Assembly: GCF_039649665.1 (NCBI RefSeq)
Contig: NZ_JBDJAW010000028.1
Location: 45,684 to 109,683 of the forward strand
Source: Microbispora sp. ZYX-F-249
GTDB taxonomy: Bacteria; Actinomycetota; Actinomycetes; Streptosporangiales; Streptosporangiaceae
Length of the DNA: 64,000 nt
Direction: 5' to 3'
The notes under the pieces are model-generated. The model saw only the letters and a list, made by a program, of their open reading frames with translations, was not told the DNA's origin and ran no database searches. Numbering within the stretch: the first letter of the stretch is position 1; every line of letters begins with the position of its first letter. A program made the translations under genes and the position numbers. Shown piece after piece: positions 27,679-36,514 of this stretch.

Positions 27679-27697
27679 TTAGGTAAGCCTTACCTGC
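27679..27697. promoter_or_regulatory. Iron box (DmdR/IdeR/DtxR-type operator) upstream of suf
   Basis: TTAGGTAAGCCTTACCTGC contains a perfect 7-1-7 inverted repeat, AGGTAAG-C-CTTACCT, and fits the iron-box consensus (TTAGGTTAGGCTAACCTAA-like). It sits 73 bp before the sufR start and 171 bp before the divergent ABC gene, so it could serve either side. Confidence 0.75.
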
Positions 27698-27733
27698 GTG
27701 AGAAATTGCATTCCCGTGGACCCCGGCTTGGGT

Positions 27734-27763
27734 TTGTCGGCCGGGAAGGAATTACGGCACACT
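27734..27763 (+). promoter_or_regulatory. Possible suf promoter (TTGTCG-N18-CACACT)
   Basis: TTGTCG (27734-27739) and CACACT (27758-27763) are spaced by 18 bp, and the GTG of sufR follows 6 nt later. The -10 is poor, so this is tentative. Confidence 0.35.
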
Positions 27764-27769
27764 GATGTT

Positions 27770-28593
27770 GTGAAATACGTGCAGGGGAAGCAGAACGCCG
27801 AGAAGGCCGTGGTGACACGGCCGGTTGCGGCGACCCCTGCGCACAGAGACATCCCGCACAGGGACGTCGTGAACAGGGACGTCGTGAACAAGGACCTCGG
27901 TGCCGAGCGGGGGACCCGGGCCAGGGTGGCGCGGCTCATCCTGGAGCACGGTCCGGTGACCGCCGCGGCGCTCGGCGAGCGGCTCGGCCTTACTCCGGCC
28001 GCGGTCCGCCGTCACCTCGACGCGCTGCTGGCCGAGGGCATGATAGAGCCTCGTACGGCCCGCCCGCGCGGCCAGCGGGGACGGGGCAGGCCCGCGAAGA
28101 TGTTCGCGATCACCGACGCGGGCCGCAGCGCCTTCGTCCACGCCTACGACGACCTGGCCGGCAGCGCGCTGCGCTTCCTGGCCGAGCGTCTGGGCGGTGA
28201 AGCGGTGTCGGAGTTCGCGCGGGCGCAGGTGTCCGGGCTGGTCGGCCGGCTCGAGGCGCTCATGCGCGAGGTCCCGGCCGAGCAGCGGGTCCGCGTGCTG
28301 GCCGAGGCTCTGTCCACGGAGGGCTACGCGGCGTCGGCGACGGCGACGGGCAAGGGCGGCGAGCAGTTGTGCCAGCACCACTGCCCGGTCGCGCACGTCG
28401 CGGCGCAGTTCCCGCAGCTGTGCGAGGCGGAGACCGAGGCGTTCGCCCGGCTGCTGGGCACCCCGGTGCAGCGGCTGGCCACGATCGCCAACGGCGACGG
28501 GGTCTGCACCACCCATGTGAGTTCACACGCGCTCGCCGCACGGCACGCGCGTACCGACCTATCGAGCACATCGACGAGCAAGGAGTCCGGAAG

Positions 28594-28597
<4 letters not shown>
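27770..28597 (+). CDS. sufR: SufR-like Fe-S responsive transcriptional regulator
   Basis: The 275-residue protein carries a winged HTH ([18 protein letters not shown], residues about 70-90), a G-R-P-A-K segment, and a cysteine cluster late in the chain: L-C-Q-H-H-C-P-V, then Q-L-C-E-A-E and G-V-C-T-T-H, matching the [4Fe-4S]-binding arrangement of SufR repressors. It leads the suf operon and overlaps sufB by 4 nt (GTGA). The N-terminal 45 residues are variable and contain a small repeated block (R-D-V-V-N). GTG 27770 is chosen; a shorter start within that block is possible. Confidence 0.88.
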
Positions 28598-30005
<1,408 letters not shown>

Positions 30006-30006
<1 letters not shown>

Positions 30007-31130
30007 TGGGCCTGGAGACCAAACCGCTGTCGACGCTGCACGAGAAGGCGTCGTACGACGTGGCGGACTTCCCGGTGCCGACGGGCCGCGAGGAGGAGTG
30101 GCGGTTCACGCCGCTGTCGCGGCTCAAGGGCCTGCACAACGGCACGGCCGCCCTCACCGGCGGCGTCGTGGTGGACGTCGAGGCCGCGCCCGAGGTGCGC
30201 GTCGAGACCGTCGGCCGCGACGACGCCCGGCTCGGCAAGGCCTACACGCCGGCCGACCGGGTCAGCGCGCAGGCGTACTCGTCGTTCGAGAAGGCCACCG
30301 TCGTCACGGTGCCGAAGATGACGGCCGCCTCCCGGCCCACCCTGATCACCCTGCGGGGGTCCGGGGCGGGCGCCGCCGCGTACGGGCACATCCTCGTGTC
30401 GGTGGAGCCGATGGCCGAGGCCGTGCTGGTCCTCGACCACCGCGGCAGCGCCGTCTACGCCGACAACGTCGAGTTCGACGTGGCCGAGGGCGCGACGCTC
30501 AAGGTCGTCAGCCTGCAGGACTGGGACGACGACGCCGTGCACGTCTCCCACCACCACGCGCGGCTCGGCAAGGACGCGACGTTCCGCTCGTTCGTGGTCA
30601 CCCTCGGCGGCGACCTCGTACGGCTGTCGCCCTCGGTGTCGTACACCGCCCCCGGCGGCGACGCCGATCTCACCGGGCTGTACTTCGTGGACGCCGGCCA
30701 GCACCTGGAGCACCGCCTCCTGGTGGACCACAGCGTGCCGAACTGCCGCAGCAACGTGACCTACAAGGGCGCGCTGCAGGGCGACGACGCGCACGCGGTC
30801 TGGATCGGGGACGTGATCATCCGGGCCGAGGCCGAGGGCACCGACACCTACGAGCTGAACCGGAACCTCATCCTCACCGACGGCGCCCGCGCCGACTCGG
30901 TGCCGAACCTGGAGATCCTCACCGGCGAGGTCGCGGGAGCGGGCCACGCGTCCGCCTCCGGCCGTCTCGACGACGAGCACATCTTCTACCTGCAGGCCCG
31001 CGGCATCCCGTTCGACGAGGCGCGCCGCCTGGTCATCCACGGCTTCTTCGCCCAGCTGCTGGAGAAGATCGAGGTGCCGGAGATCCGCGAGCGGGTCCTG
31101 TCCGCGGTCGAGGCGGAGCTGGCCCGATGA
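30006..31130 (+). CDS. sufD: Fe-S cluster assembly protein SufD
   Basis: Paralogue of SufB and its partner in the SufBC2D scaffold. The 374-residue protein has R-E-E-E-W-R-F-T-P-L near the N-terminus, the beta-helix middle, and the C-terminal E-H-R-L-L-V-D-H-S-V-P-N-C-x-S-N-V-x-Y-K-G with the conserved His used at the SufB-SufD interface. It also ends in the family A-R-G-I-P-F-D-E-A-R-R-L-V-x-x-G-F-F motif. ATG overlaps the sufB stop (TGATG). Confidence 0.96.
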
Positions 31131-31456
31131 GCTCCGAGATCGCCCACTGGGAGAAGGTCTGCCAGGTCGGGGACATCCCCGACGGCGGCGTCATCGGCCT
31201 GGAGGTCGGTGAGACGCCCGTCGCCCTGGTCAGGACCGGCGGCGAGGTCTTCGCCCTGCACGACGTGTGCTCCCACGCCGAGGTGCGGCTCAGCGAGGGC
31301 GAGGTCTACGACCACACCCTGGAATGCTGGCTCCACGGCTCCTGTTTCGACCTGCGCAGCGGCAAGCCCACCGGGCCGCCCGCGACCAGGCCCGTCAACG
31401 TCTACCGTGTCAAGATCGAAGGCGACGACGTGTACGTCTCGCTCTCGAAGGAGTAA
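31127..31456 (+). CDS. Rieske [2Fe-2S] ferredoxin of the suf operon
   Basis: The 109-residue protein holds the Rieske binding motifs C-S-H (residues 47-49) and C-W-L-H (66-69), giving the Cys2His2 cluster. It resembles the small non-heme Rieske ferredoxins inserted between sufD and sufC in actinobacteria, whose electron-transfer partner is not established. Its ATG overlaps the sufD stop (ATGA) and sufC follows after 6 nt, so it is made with the assembly machine. Confidence 0.93.
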   Translation: MSSEIAHWEKVCQVGDIPDGGVIGLEVGETPVALVRTGGEVFALHDVCSHAEVRLSEGEVYDHTLECWLHGSCFDLRSGKPTGPPATRPVNVYRVKIEGDDVYVSLSKE

Positions 31457-31462
31457 ATACCC

Positions 31463-32215
31463 GTGTCCACTCTTGAGATCCGTGACCTGCACGTCGCCGT
31501 GGGCGACAAGGAGATCCTGCGCGGCGTCGACCTGACGGTCCGCAGCGGCGAGACGCACGCCATCATGGGCCCGAACGGCTCGGGCAAGTCGACGCTGGCC
31601 TACGCCGTCGCCGGCCACCCGAAGTACACGATCACCTCCGGCTCCGTGCTGCTCGACGGCGAGGACCTGCTGGAGATGTCGGTGGACGAGCGCGCCCGCG
31701 CCGGCCTCTTCCTCGCCATGCAGTACCCGGTCGAGGTCCCCGGCGTCAGCGTGTCGAACTTCCTGCGCTCGGCGATCACCGCGGTCCGCGGCGAGGCGCC
31801 CAAGCTGCGCGACTTCGCCAAGGAGCTGAAGTCGGGCATGGACGCGCTGTCCATCGACCCGGCCTTCGCCCAGCGCAACACGAACGAGGGCTTCTCCGGC
31901 GGCGAGAAGAAGCGCCACGAGATCCTCCAGCTCGAACTGCTCAAGCCCAAGATCGCCGTCCTGGACGAGACCGACTCCGGCCTCGACGTCGACGCCCTGC
32001 GCGTGGTCTCCGAGGGCATCAACCGGTTCCGCGCGAGCGGCGACACCGGCGTGCTGCTGATCACCCACTACACCCGCATCCTGCGCTACGTGAAGCCGGA
32101 CTTCGTCCACGTCTTCGCCGGCGGGCGCGTGGTGGAGGAGGGCGGCCCTGAGCTGGCCGACAAGCTGGAGAACGAGGGCTACGAGGCCTACACCACGAAG
32201 GCGGCGTCCGCCTGA
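31463..32215 (+). CDS. sufC: Fe-S assembly ATPase SufC
   Basis: ABC-type ATPase that drives the SufBD scaffold. The 250-residue protein shows Walker A G-P-N-G-S-G-K-S-T-L, the SufC-specific F-L-A-M-Q-Y-P-V-E-V-P-G-V after the Q-loop, signature F-S-G-G-E-K-K-R and Walker B A-V-L-D-E-T-D-S-G-L-D. GTG start; the stop overlaps the sufS ATG. Confidence 0.97.
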   Translation: MSTLEIRDLHVAVGDKEILRGVDLTVRSGETHAIMGPNGSGKSTLAYAVAGHPKYTITSGSVLLDGEDLLEMSVDERARAGLFLAMQYPVEVPGVSVSNFLRSAITAVRGEAPKLRDFAKELKSGMDALSIDPAFAQRNTNEGFSGGEKKRHEILQLELLKPKIAVLDETDSGLDVDALRVVSEGINRFRASGDTGVLLITHYTRILRYVKPDFVHVFAGGRVVEEGGPELADKLENEGYEAYTTKAASA

Positions 32216-33477
32216 TGAGTGCGCCCGGCTTCGACGTGGAGAGGATCAGGAAGGACTTCCCGGTCCTCGGCCGCGAACTTCCCGGAGGCAGGTCGCTGGT
32301 CTACCTCGACTCCGGCAACTCCTCCCAGAAGCCGACCCAGGTGATCGAGACCATGCGCGATCATCTGACCTGGCACTACGGCAACGTCGGCCGGGCGCTG
32401 CACGTGCTGGGCAGCGAGTCGACCGAGGCCTACGAGGCCGCGCGCGACAAGATCGCCGCGTTCGTGAAGGCCCCCTCGCGCGACGAGATCGTCTTCACCA
32501 AGAACGCCTCCGAGGCCCTCAACCTCGTGGCGTACGCCTTCGGCAACCCCGTCGGCGAGGACGAGCGGTTCCGGATCGGCCCCGGCGACGAGATCGTCAT
32601 CTCGGAGATGGAGCACCACTCCAACATCGTGCCGTGGCAGCTGCTCGCGCAGCGGACCGGCGCGACGCTGCGCTGGTTCCCGGTGACCGACGAGGGCCGC
32701 CTCGACGTCGAGGGCCTGGAGGAGCTGGTCAACGAGCGCACGAAGATCGTGTCGATCACGCACCAGTCGAACGTGCTGGGCACGGTCAACTCGGTCTCGC
32801 CGATCCTGGCCCGCGCGCGCGAGGTCGGCGCGCTGATGATGCTCGACGCGTCGCAGTCGGTGCCGCACCAGCCCGTGGACGTGACCGAGCTGGGCGTCGA
32901 CTTCGTCGCGTTCACCGGCCACAAGATGGTCGGGCCGTCCGGCATCGGCGTGCTGTGGGGCCGTCGCGAGCTGCTCGACGCGATGCCGCCGTTCCTCGGC
33001 GGCGGCGAGATGATCGAGGCGGTCTGGATGGACCGCTCGACGTACGCGCCGGTGCCGCACAAGTTCGAGGCCGGGACGCCGCCGATCGTCGAGGCGATCG
33101 GCCTCGGCGCCGCGGCCGACTACCTGACCGCCGTCGGCATGGACCAGATCAAGGCGCACGAGAAGGAACTCGTCGCGTACGCGCTGGAGGCGCTGCCGGA
33201 GGTCCCGGGGCTCAGGATCATCGGCCCGCGCACGCCCATCGCCCGCGGCGGCACGATCTCGTTCACGCTGGAGGGGATCCACCCGCACGACGTGGGGCAG
33301 ATCCTCGACGACGTGTACGGGATCGCGGTCCGGGTAGGTCATCACTGCGCCCGGCCGCTGCACCTCAGGTTCGGAATTCCCGCGACCACACGGGCGTCTT
33401 TCTACCTGTACAACACGACGGCCGAGATCGACGCACTGGTCCGCGGCCTCCACCACGTGCAGAAGGTGTTCGGCTGA
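32215..33477 (+). CDS. sufS: SufS-type cysteine desulfurase
   Basis: PLP enzyme that takes sulfur from cysteine for cluster assembly. The 420-residue protein has the PLP-binding motif T-G-H-K-M-V-G-P-S-G-I-G (Schiff-base Lys about residue 239), M-E-H-H-S-N, and the catalytic Cys in H-H-C-A-R-P-L-H near residue 380, of the group II (SufS) kind. It would pass persulfide to SufU, encoded 3 nt downstream. Confidence 0.97.
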   Translation: MSAPGFDVERIRKDFPVLGRELPGGRSLVYLDSGNSSQKPTQVIETMRDHLTWHYGNVGRALHVLGSESTEAYEAARDKIAAFVKAPSRDEIVFTKNASEALNLVAYAFGNPVGEDERFRIGPGDEIVISEMEHHSNIVPWQLLAQRTGATLRWFPVTDEGRLDVEGLEELVNERTKIVSITHQSNVLGTVNSVSPILARAREVGALMMLDASQSVPHQPVDVTELGVDFVAFTGHKMVGPSGIGVLWGRRELLDAMPPFLGGGEMIEAVWMDRSTYAPVPHKFEAGTPPIVEAIGLGAAADYLTAVGMDQIKAHEKELVAYALEALPEVPGLRIIGPRTPIARGGTISFTLEGIHPHDVGQILDDVYGIAVRVGHHCARPLHLRFGIPATTRASFYLYNTTAEIDALVRGLHHVQKVFG

Positions 33478-33480
33478 GCC

Positions 33481-33918
33481 ATGATCGCTGAATCGATGTA
33501 CCAGGAGCTGATCCTGGAGCACTACAAGCATCCCCAGGGGCGCGGCCTCCGTGACCCTTACGACGCCGAGGTGCACCACGTCAACCCGACCTGCGGCGAC
33601 GAGGTGACGCTGCGGGTGAAGGTGGCCGACGGCGGCAAGGTGCTCGACGTGTCCTACGACGGTCAGGGCTGCTCCATCAGCCAGGCCGCCGCCTCGGTGC
33701 TGCACGAGCTCGCCACGGGCTCCACCGTGGAGGAGTCGCTGTCGGTGGTGGAGGAGTTCACCCGGCTCATGCAGGGCAGGGGCCAGGTGGAGCCGGATGA
33801 GGACGTGCTGGGCGACGCGGTGGCGTTCGCCGGTGTGGCGAAGTTCCCCGCCCGCGTCAAGTGCGCGCTGCTGGCCTGGATGGCCTACAAGGACGCGCTC
33901 ATGAGGAGCCAGGGATGA
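33481..33918 (+). CDS. sufU: Fe-S assembly sulfur-transfer protein SufU
   Basis: Zinc-containing sulfur acceptor for SufS. The 145-residue protein has the three conserved cysteines in N-P-T-C-G-D, G-Q-G-C-S-I-S-Q-A-A and K-C-A-L-L-A-W, and the SufU-specific insert between the second and third that sets it apart from IscU. Encoded directly after sufS. Confidence 0.96.
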   Translation: MIAESMYQELILEHYKHPQGRGLRDPYDAEVHHVNPTCGDEVTLRVKVADGGKVLDVSYDGQGCSISQAAASVLHELATGSTVEESLSVVEEFTRLMQGRGQVEPDEDVLGDAVAFAGVAKFPARVKCALLAWMAYKDALMRSQG

Positions 33919-33985
33919 CCGGCGGCCTCCGCCGCGTTGGGAAGTACGGCGCCGCGCCGCGGGCGGCGCGAGGTGAGGAGACGAC

Positions 33986-34384
33986 GTGAGCAAGCCGACC
34001 CAGACCCCCACGGGACCGGTCGCCGAGACGGCCGGGGCCGCCCCCGGCACCTACGACGGGGAGACCAGCCTCGACGACGTGCTCGAGGCGCTGAAGGACG
34101 TCGTGGACCCCGAACTGGGGATCAACGTGGTGGACCTCGGCCTCGTGTACGGCGTCAACCTCGACCCGGCCGGCGAGGGCGAGCGCCCGATCGCCACCAT
34201 CGACATGACGCTGACCAGCGCCGCCTGCCCGCTGACCGACGTGATCGAGGACCAGGCCAACTCGGCGCTCGCCGACCTGGTCTCCAACGTGGTCATCAAC
34301 TGGGTCTGGCTGCCGCCGTGGGGCCCCGACAAGATCACCGAAGAGGGCCGTGACCAGCTGAGGATGCTCGGCTTCAACGTCTGA
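33986..34384 (+). CDS. sufT: SufT/MIP18-family (DUF59) metal-sulfur cluster assembly factor
   Basis: The 132-residue protein carries the DUF59 domain: L-K-D-V-V-D-P-E-L-G-I-N-V-V-D-L-G-L-V-Y, then D-M-T-L-T-S-A-A-C-P-L with the conserved Cys, and the C-terminal W-x-P-P-W family motif. SufT proteins help Fe-S maturation of target proteins. GTG with GAGGAG upstream. It is the last gene of the suf operon and is followed by a strong hairpin. Confidence 0.92.
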   Translation: MSKPTQTPTGPVAETAGAAPGTYDGETSLDDVLEALKDVVDPELGINVVDLGLVYGVNLDPAGEGERPIATIDMTLTSAACPLTDVIEDQANSALADLVSNVVINWVWLPPWGPDKITEEGRDQLRMLGFNV

Positions 34385-34417
34385 TCCCGGCGACCTCCCG
34401 CCAGAGAGAACCCGCAC

Positions 34418-34447
34418 CGTCCCGCCGCGTCCGCACGCGGCGGGACG
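34418..34447 (+). terminator. Terminator of the suf operon
   Basis: Arms CGTCCCGCCGCG and CGCGGCGGGACG form a perfect 12-bp stem with a 6-nt loop, followed by CCGCGTTTGT. It starts 34 nt after the sufT stop. Confidence 0.85.
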
Positions 34448-34514
34448 CCGCGTTTGTCCCCCACGCGCGGAGCGTGTCCCGCACCGGCGTGACCGATGCG
34501 ATGCGGGAATGCCG

Positions 34515-34520
34515 TACGAT
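34515..34520 (+). promoter_or_regulatory. -10 element TACGAT of the DEAD-box helicase gene
   Basis: TACGAT lies just before a T-rich stretch, placing the start of transcription near 34527, about 230 nt ahead of the GTG. A -35 is not clear. Confidence 0.45.
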
Positions 34521-34564
34521 CGTTTTTTGCTCTTCCTTGTGCGACGTGAGTGAAAGGCGTCCGT

Positions 34565-34711
34565 GAGAGCCGCCGCCCGGCGGTCTCCACTTCTGCGGGA
34601 CGTGTGCTCACGGCATCGTGCGGGCAGCAGGCCGTCGTAATTCCGGCCAGTGATGCCCGTAGGCACGGCACGCCTGCCGTGCCTGACCCGGCTCGTCCTT
34701 TCGCAGAAGTG
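34565..34711 (+). promoter_or_regulatory. Multi-helix structured 5' leader of the helicase mRNA
   Basis: Complementary segments seen by eye: P0, 34565-34574 with 34579-34587 (one bulged G); P1, 34588-34602 with 34694-34711 (15 bp, 3-nt bulge), closing a junction; inside it a 4-bp hairpin 34609-34620, P2 34621-34626 with 34654-34659 (inner helix 34630-34634 with 34644-34648), and P3 34661-34670 with 34675-34684 (10 bp, 4-nt loop). Helices abut each other with 0-1 nt between them, as in folded regulatory RNAs. Confidence 0.6.
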
Positions 34712-34732
34712 ACGCGCCCGCGTGTTCCGGCA

Positions 34733-34753
34733 CGTCTTTCTTCGAAAGGCACG
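34733..34753 (+). promoter_or_regulatory. Hairpin masking the helicase ribosome binding site
   Basis: CTTTC (34736-34740) pairs with GAAAG (34744-34748), and outer CGT/ACG can extend it. GAAAGG is the SD of the helicase GTG at 34759, so the hairpin would hide it. This could make translation depend on temperature or on helicase level. Confidence 0.5.
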
Positions 34754-34758
34754 ATTTC

Positions 34759-36270
34759 GTGACCATCTCTGCCCTCGACGAGGGCACGACCACCCCTGCC
34801 GAGTTCGGGACGCTGGGGCTGCCCAGACCGCTCGTGACAGGGCTCGCCCGGCAGGGCATCACCACGCCGTTCCCGATCCAGCGGGCGGCCATCCCCGACA
34901 TCCTCGCCGGGCTCGACGTCCTCGGACGCGGCCGGACCGGTTCCGGCAAGACCCTCGCCTTCGGCCTGCCGACGCTGGCCAGGATCGCGGGGGACAAGTC
35001 GGCGCCCCGGCGGCCCCGCGCCCTCGTCCTGGTGCCCACCCGCGAACTCGCCTTCCAGGTCGCCGCCACCATCGAGCCGCTCGGCCGGGGGCTGTCGCTG
35101 CGCACCAGGACGGTCGTCGGAGGCATGCCGATGGGCCGCCAGATCGAGGACCTGCGCCGGGGGGTGGACGTCGTGGTCGCCACGCCCGGCCGCCTCACCG
35201 ACCTGATCGAGCAGGGCGCGTGCGCCCTCGACGACGTCGAGATCACGGTCCTCGACGAGGCCGACCACATGTGCGACCTCGGCTTCCTCCCCGTGGTGAG
35301 CGCGCTGCTCGCGCGCACGCCCGCCGACGGGCAGCGCCTGCTGTTCTCCGCGACGCTCGACGGCGACGTGGACACGCTGGTCCAGCGCTTCCTGACCGAC
35401 CCGGTGGTCCACTCGCTGGATCCGGCCACCTCCCCGGTCGACACGATGGAGCACCACCTGCTCCAGGTGCAGCGCGACGACAAGGCCGACGTGACGGCCG
35501 AGATCGCCAACCGGGACGGCCGTACGATCCTGTTCGTGCGCACCCAGCACGGCGTCGACCGGGTCGTCAAGCAGCTCGCCCGGGCGGGGGTCCGCGCGGG
35601 CGGCCTGCACGGCGGCAAGCGGCAGAACCAGCGCACCCGCATCCTCGACGGGTTCCGCCAGGGCAAGATCGGGGTGCTCGTGTGCACCGACGTCGCGGCG
35701 CGCGGCATTCACGTCGACGACGTGAGCCTCGTGCTGCACGTGGACCCGCCCGCCGACCACAAGAGCTACCTGCACCGGGGCGGCCGTACGGCCCGTGCGG
35801 GCGAGCGCGGCGTGGTGCTGACGCTGGTGCTGCCGAGCGAGCGTCGCTCCACCGAGTCGATGACCCGCAAGGCGGGGGTCGCCGCCGAGCGGCACCGGGT
35901 GGCGCCGGGCGACCCGGTCCTGAACGAGATCGCCGGGGCCCGGCGGCCGAGCGGCGAGGCCGTGGCCGTATGGGAGCCCGACGTGCGCGCGCCGCTGCGG
36001 CCCGGGCACGACGACAGGCAGCGGGACGACAAGCCGCGGGGCCGTCGCCGTTTCGGCGACCGTCCCCGTGCCGGCGACCGCCCCGGCGAGGGCGAGGGCC
36101 GGCGCAGGTGGCCCGACCAGGGTGAGCGGTCCCGGGCGCCGTGGGCCGGTGACGGACACGGCGAGTCCCGTGGCGGCCGGGGCGGCGGTCACCACCGTGG
36201 CCGGGCCGGCGGGCAGGCCGGGTACGGCGCGGGCGAAGGCGGTCGCGGCCGCCGGTTCACCGGCCGCTGA
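34759..36270 (+). CDS. DEAD-box ATP-dependent RNA helicase
   Basis: The 503-residue protein has all helicase motifs: Q motif F-x-x-P-F-P-I-Q, motif I G-R-T-G-S-G-K-T, P-T-R-E-L-A, T-P-G-R-L, motif II D-E-A-D, S-A-T in motif III, A-R-G-I-H in motif V, and H-R-G-G-R-T-A-R-A-G in motif VI. A tail of about 100 residues rich in Arg, Gly and Asp follows, likely an RNA-binding, disordered region. It belongs to the RhlE-like group that unwinds structured RNA in ribosome assembly or cold adaptation (inference). The mRNA has a long folded leader. Confidence 0.93.
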   Translation: MTISALDEGTTTPAEFGTLGLPRPLVTGLARQGITTPFPIQRAAIPDILAGLDVLGRGRTGSGKTLAFGLPTLARIAGDKSAPRRPRALVLVPTRELAFQVAATIEPLGRGLSLRTRTVVGGMPMGRQIEDLRRGVDVVVATPGRLTDLIEQGACALDDVEITVLDEADHMCDLGFLPVVSALLARTPADGQRLLFSATLDGDVDTLVQRFLTDPVVHSLDPATSPVDTMEHHLLQVQRDDKADVTAEIANRDGRTILFVRTQHGVDRVVKQLARAGVRAGGLHGGKRQNQRTRILDGFRQGKIGVLVCTDVAARGIHVDDVSLVLHVDPPADHKSYLHRGGRTARAGERGVVLTLVLPSERRSTESMTRKAGVAAERHRVAPGDPVLNEIAGARRPSGEAVAVWEPDVRAPLRPGHDDRQRDDKPRGRRRFGDRPRAGDRPGEGEGRRRWPDQGERSRAPWAGDGHGESRGGRGGGHHRGRAGGQAGYGAGEGGRGRRFTGR

Positions 36271-36304
36271 TCCCACCCCTCTTCTCGACCACCTCTTCTC
36301 GACC

Positions 36305-36332
36305 ACCGGGCCGTCCGTACGGGCGGCCCGGT
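36305..36332 (+). terminator. Terminator of the helicase gene
   Basis: ACCGGGCCG and CGGCCCGGT form a perfect 9-bp stem that continues inward through a wobble pair and CCG/CGG. It lies 35 nt after the stop codon. Confidence 0.75.
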
Positions 36333-36386
36333 GGCATGTGGGGACGTTCCTCCCACACGCTCCGTGCGGCGACGGCCGGGCACCTC

Positions 36387-36417
36387 TTGACGCGAACTAT
36401 GTAGACCGGTCTAGTCT
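36387..36417 (+). promoter_or_regulatory. Promoter and 12-bp palindromic operator
   Basis: TTGACG (36387-36392) is a good -35. TAGACCGGTCTA (36402-36413) is a perfect 12-bp palindrome and overlaps a -10, TAGTCT (36412-36417). Such a palindrome over the -10 is typical of TetR-type repression. No regulator gene is beside it. Confidence 0.55.
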
Positions 36418-36424
36418 AATAGGT

Positions 36425-36514
36425 GTGATCGAAGAAGCGGGAGCCGGGATCGGCGGCCGGCTCGTGGAGCCGACGCCCGAGCCGGTCCACAAGGGCACGG
36501 AGGTCTCGTCGTGA
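36425..36514 (+). CDS. Small leaderless ORF (29 aa) before the SDR-hydrolase gene
   Basis: A GTG lies 7 nt after TAGTCT, the spacing of a leaderless start. It opens 29 codons (beginning V-I-E-E-A-G-A-G) whose TGA overlaps the GTG of the next gene. No family is recognised. It may be a small protein or a leader that couples translation to the next gene, which also has its own SD. Confidence 0.35.
   Translation: MIEEAGAGIGGRLVEPTPEPVHKGTEVSS

Larger units (their letters stand above)
34385..34758. other. 374-bp gap: suf terminator, helicase promoter and structured leader
   Basis: No protein-coding gene is seen here. The sequence holds the suf terminator (34418-34447), a -10 TACGAT (34515-34520) and a leader of about 230 nt with several perfect hairpins before the helicase GTG. 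Confidence 0.8.

Noticed and set aside
27679..27697. Reading the palindrome as a transcription terminator
   Set aside because: The arms match the iron-box consensus closely, the spacer is 1 nt (no loop), and no gene ends there.
27845..27895. Short direct repeat (GACGTCGTGAACAGG) taken first as regulator binding sites
   Set aside because: It lies within the sufR reading frame and encodes a repeated R-D-V-V-N block in the variable N-terminus.
34550..34762. 70-codon open frame within the helicase leader
   Set aside because: No separated SD. The region is better explained by the nested RNA helices, and the frame merely overlaps the helicase start.
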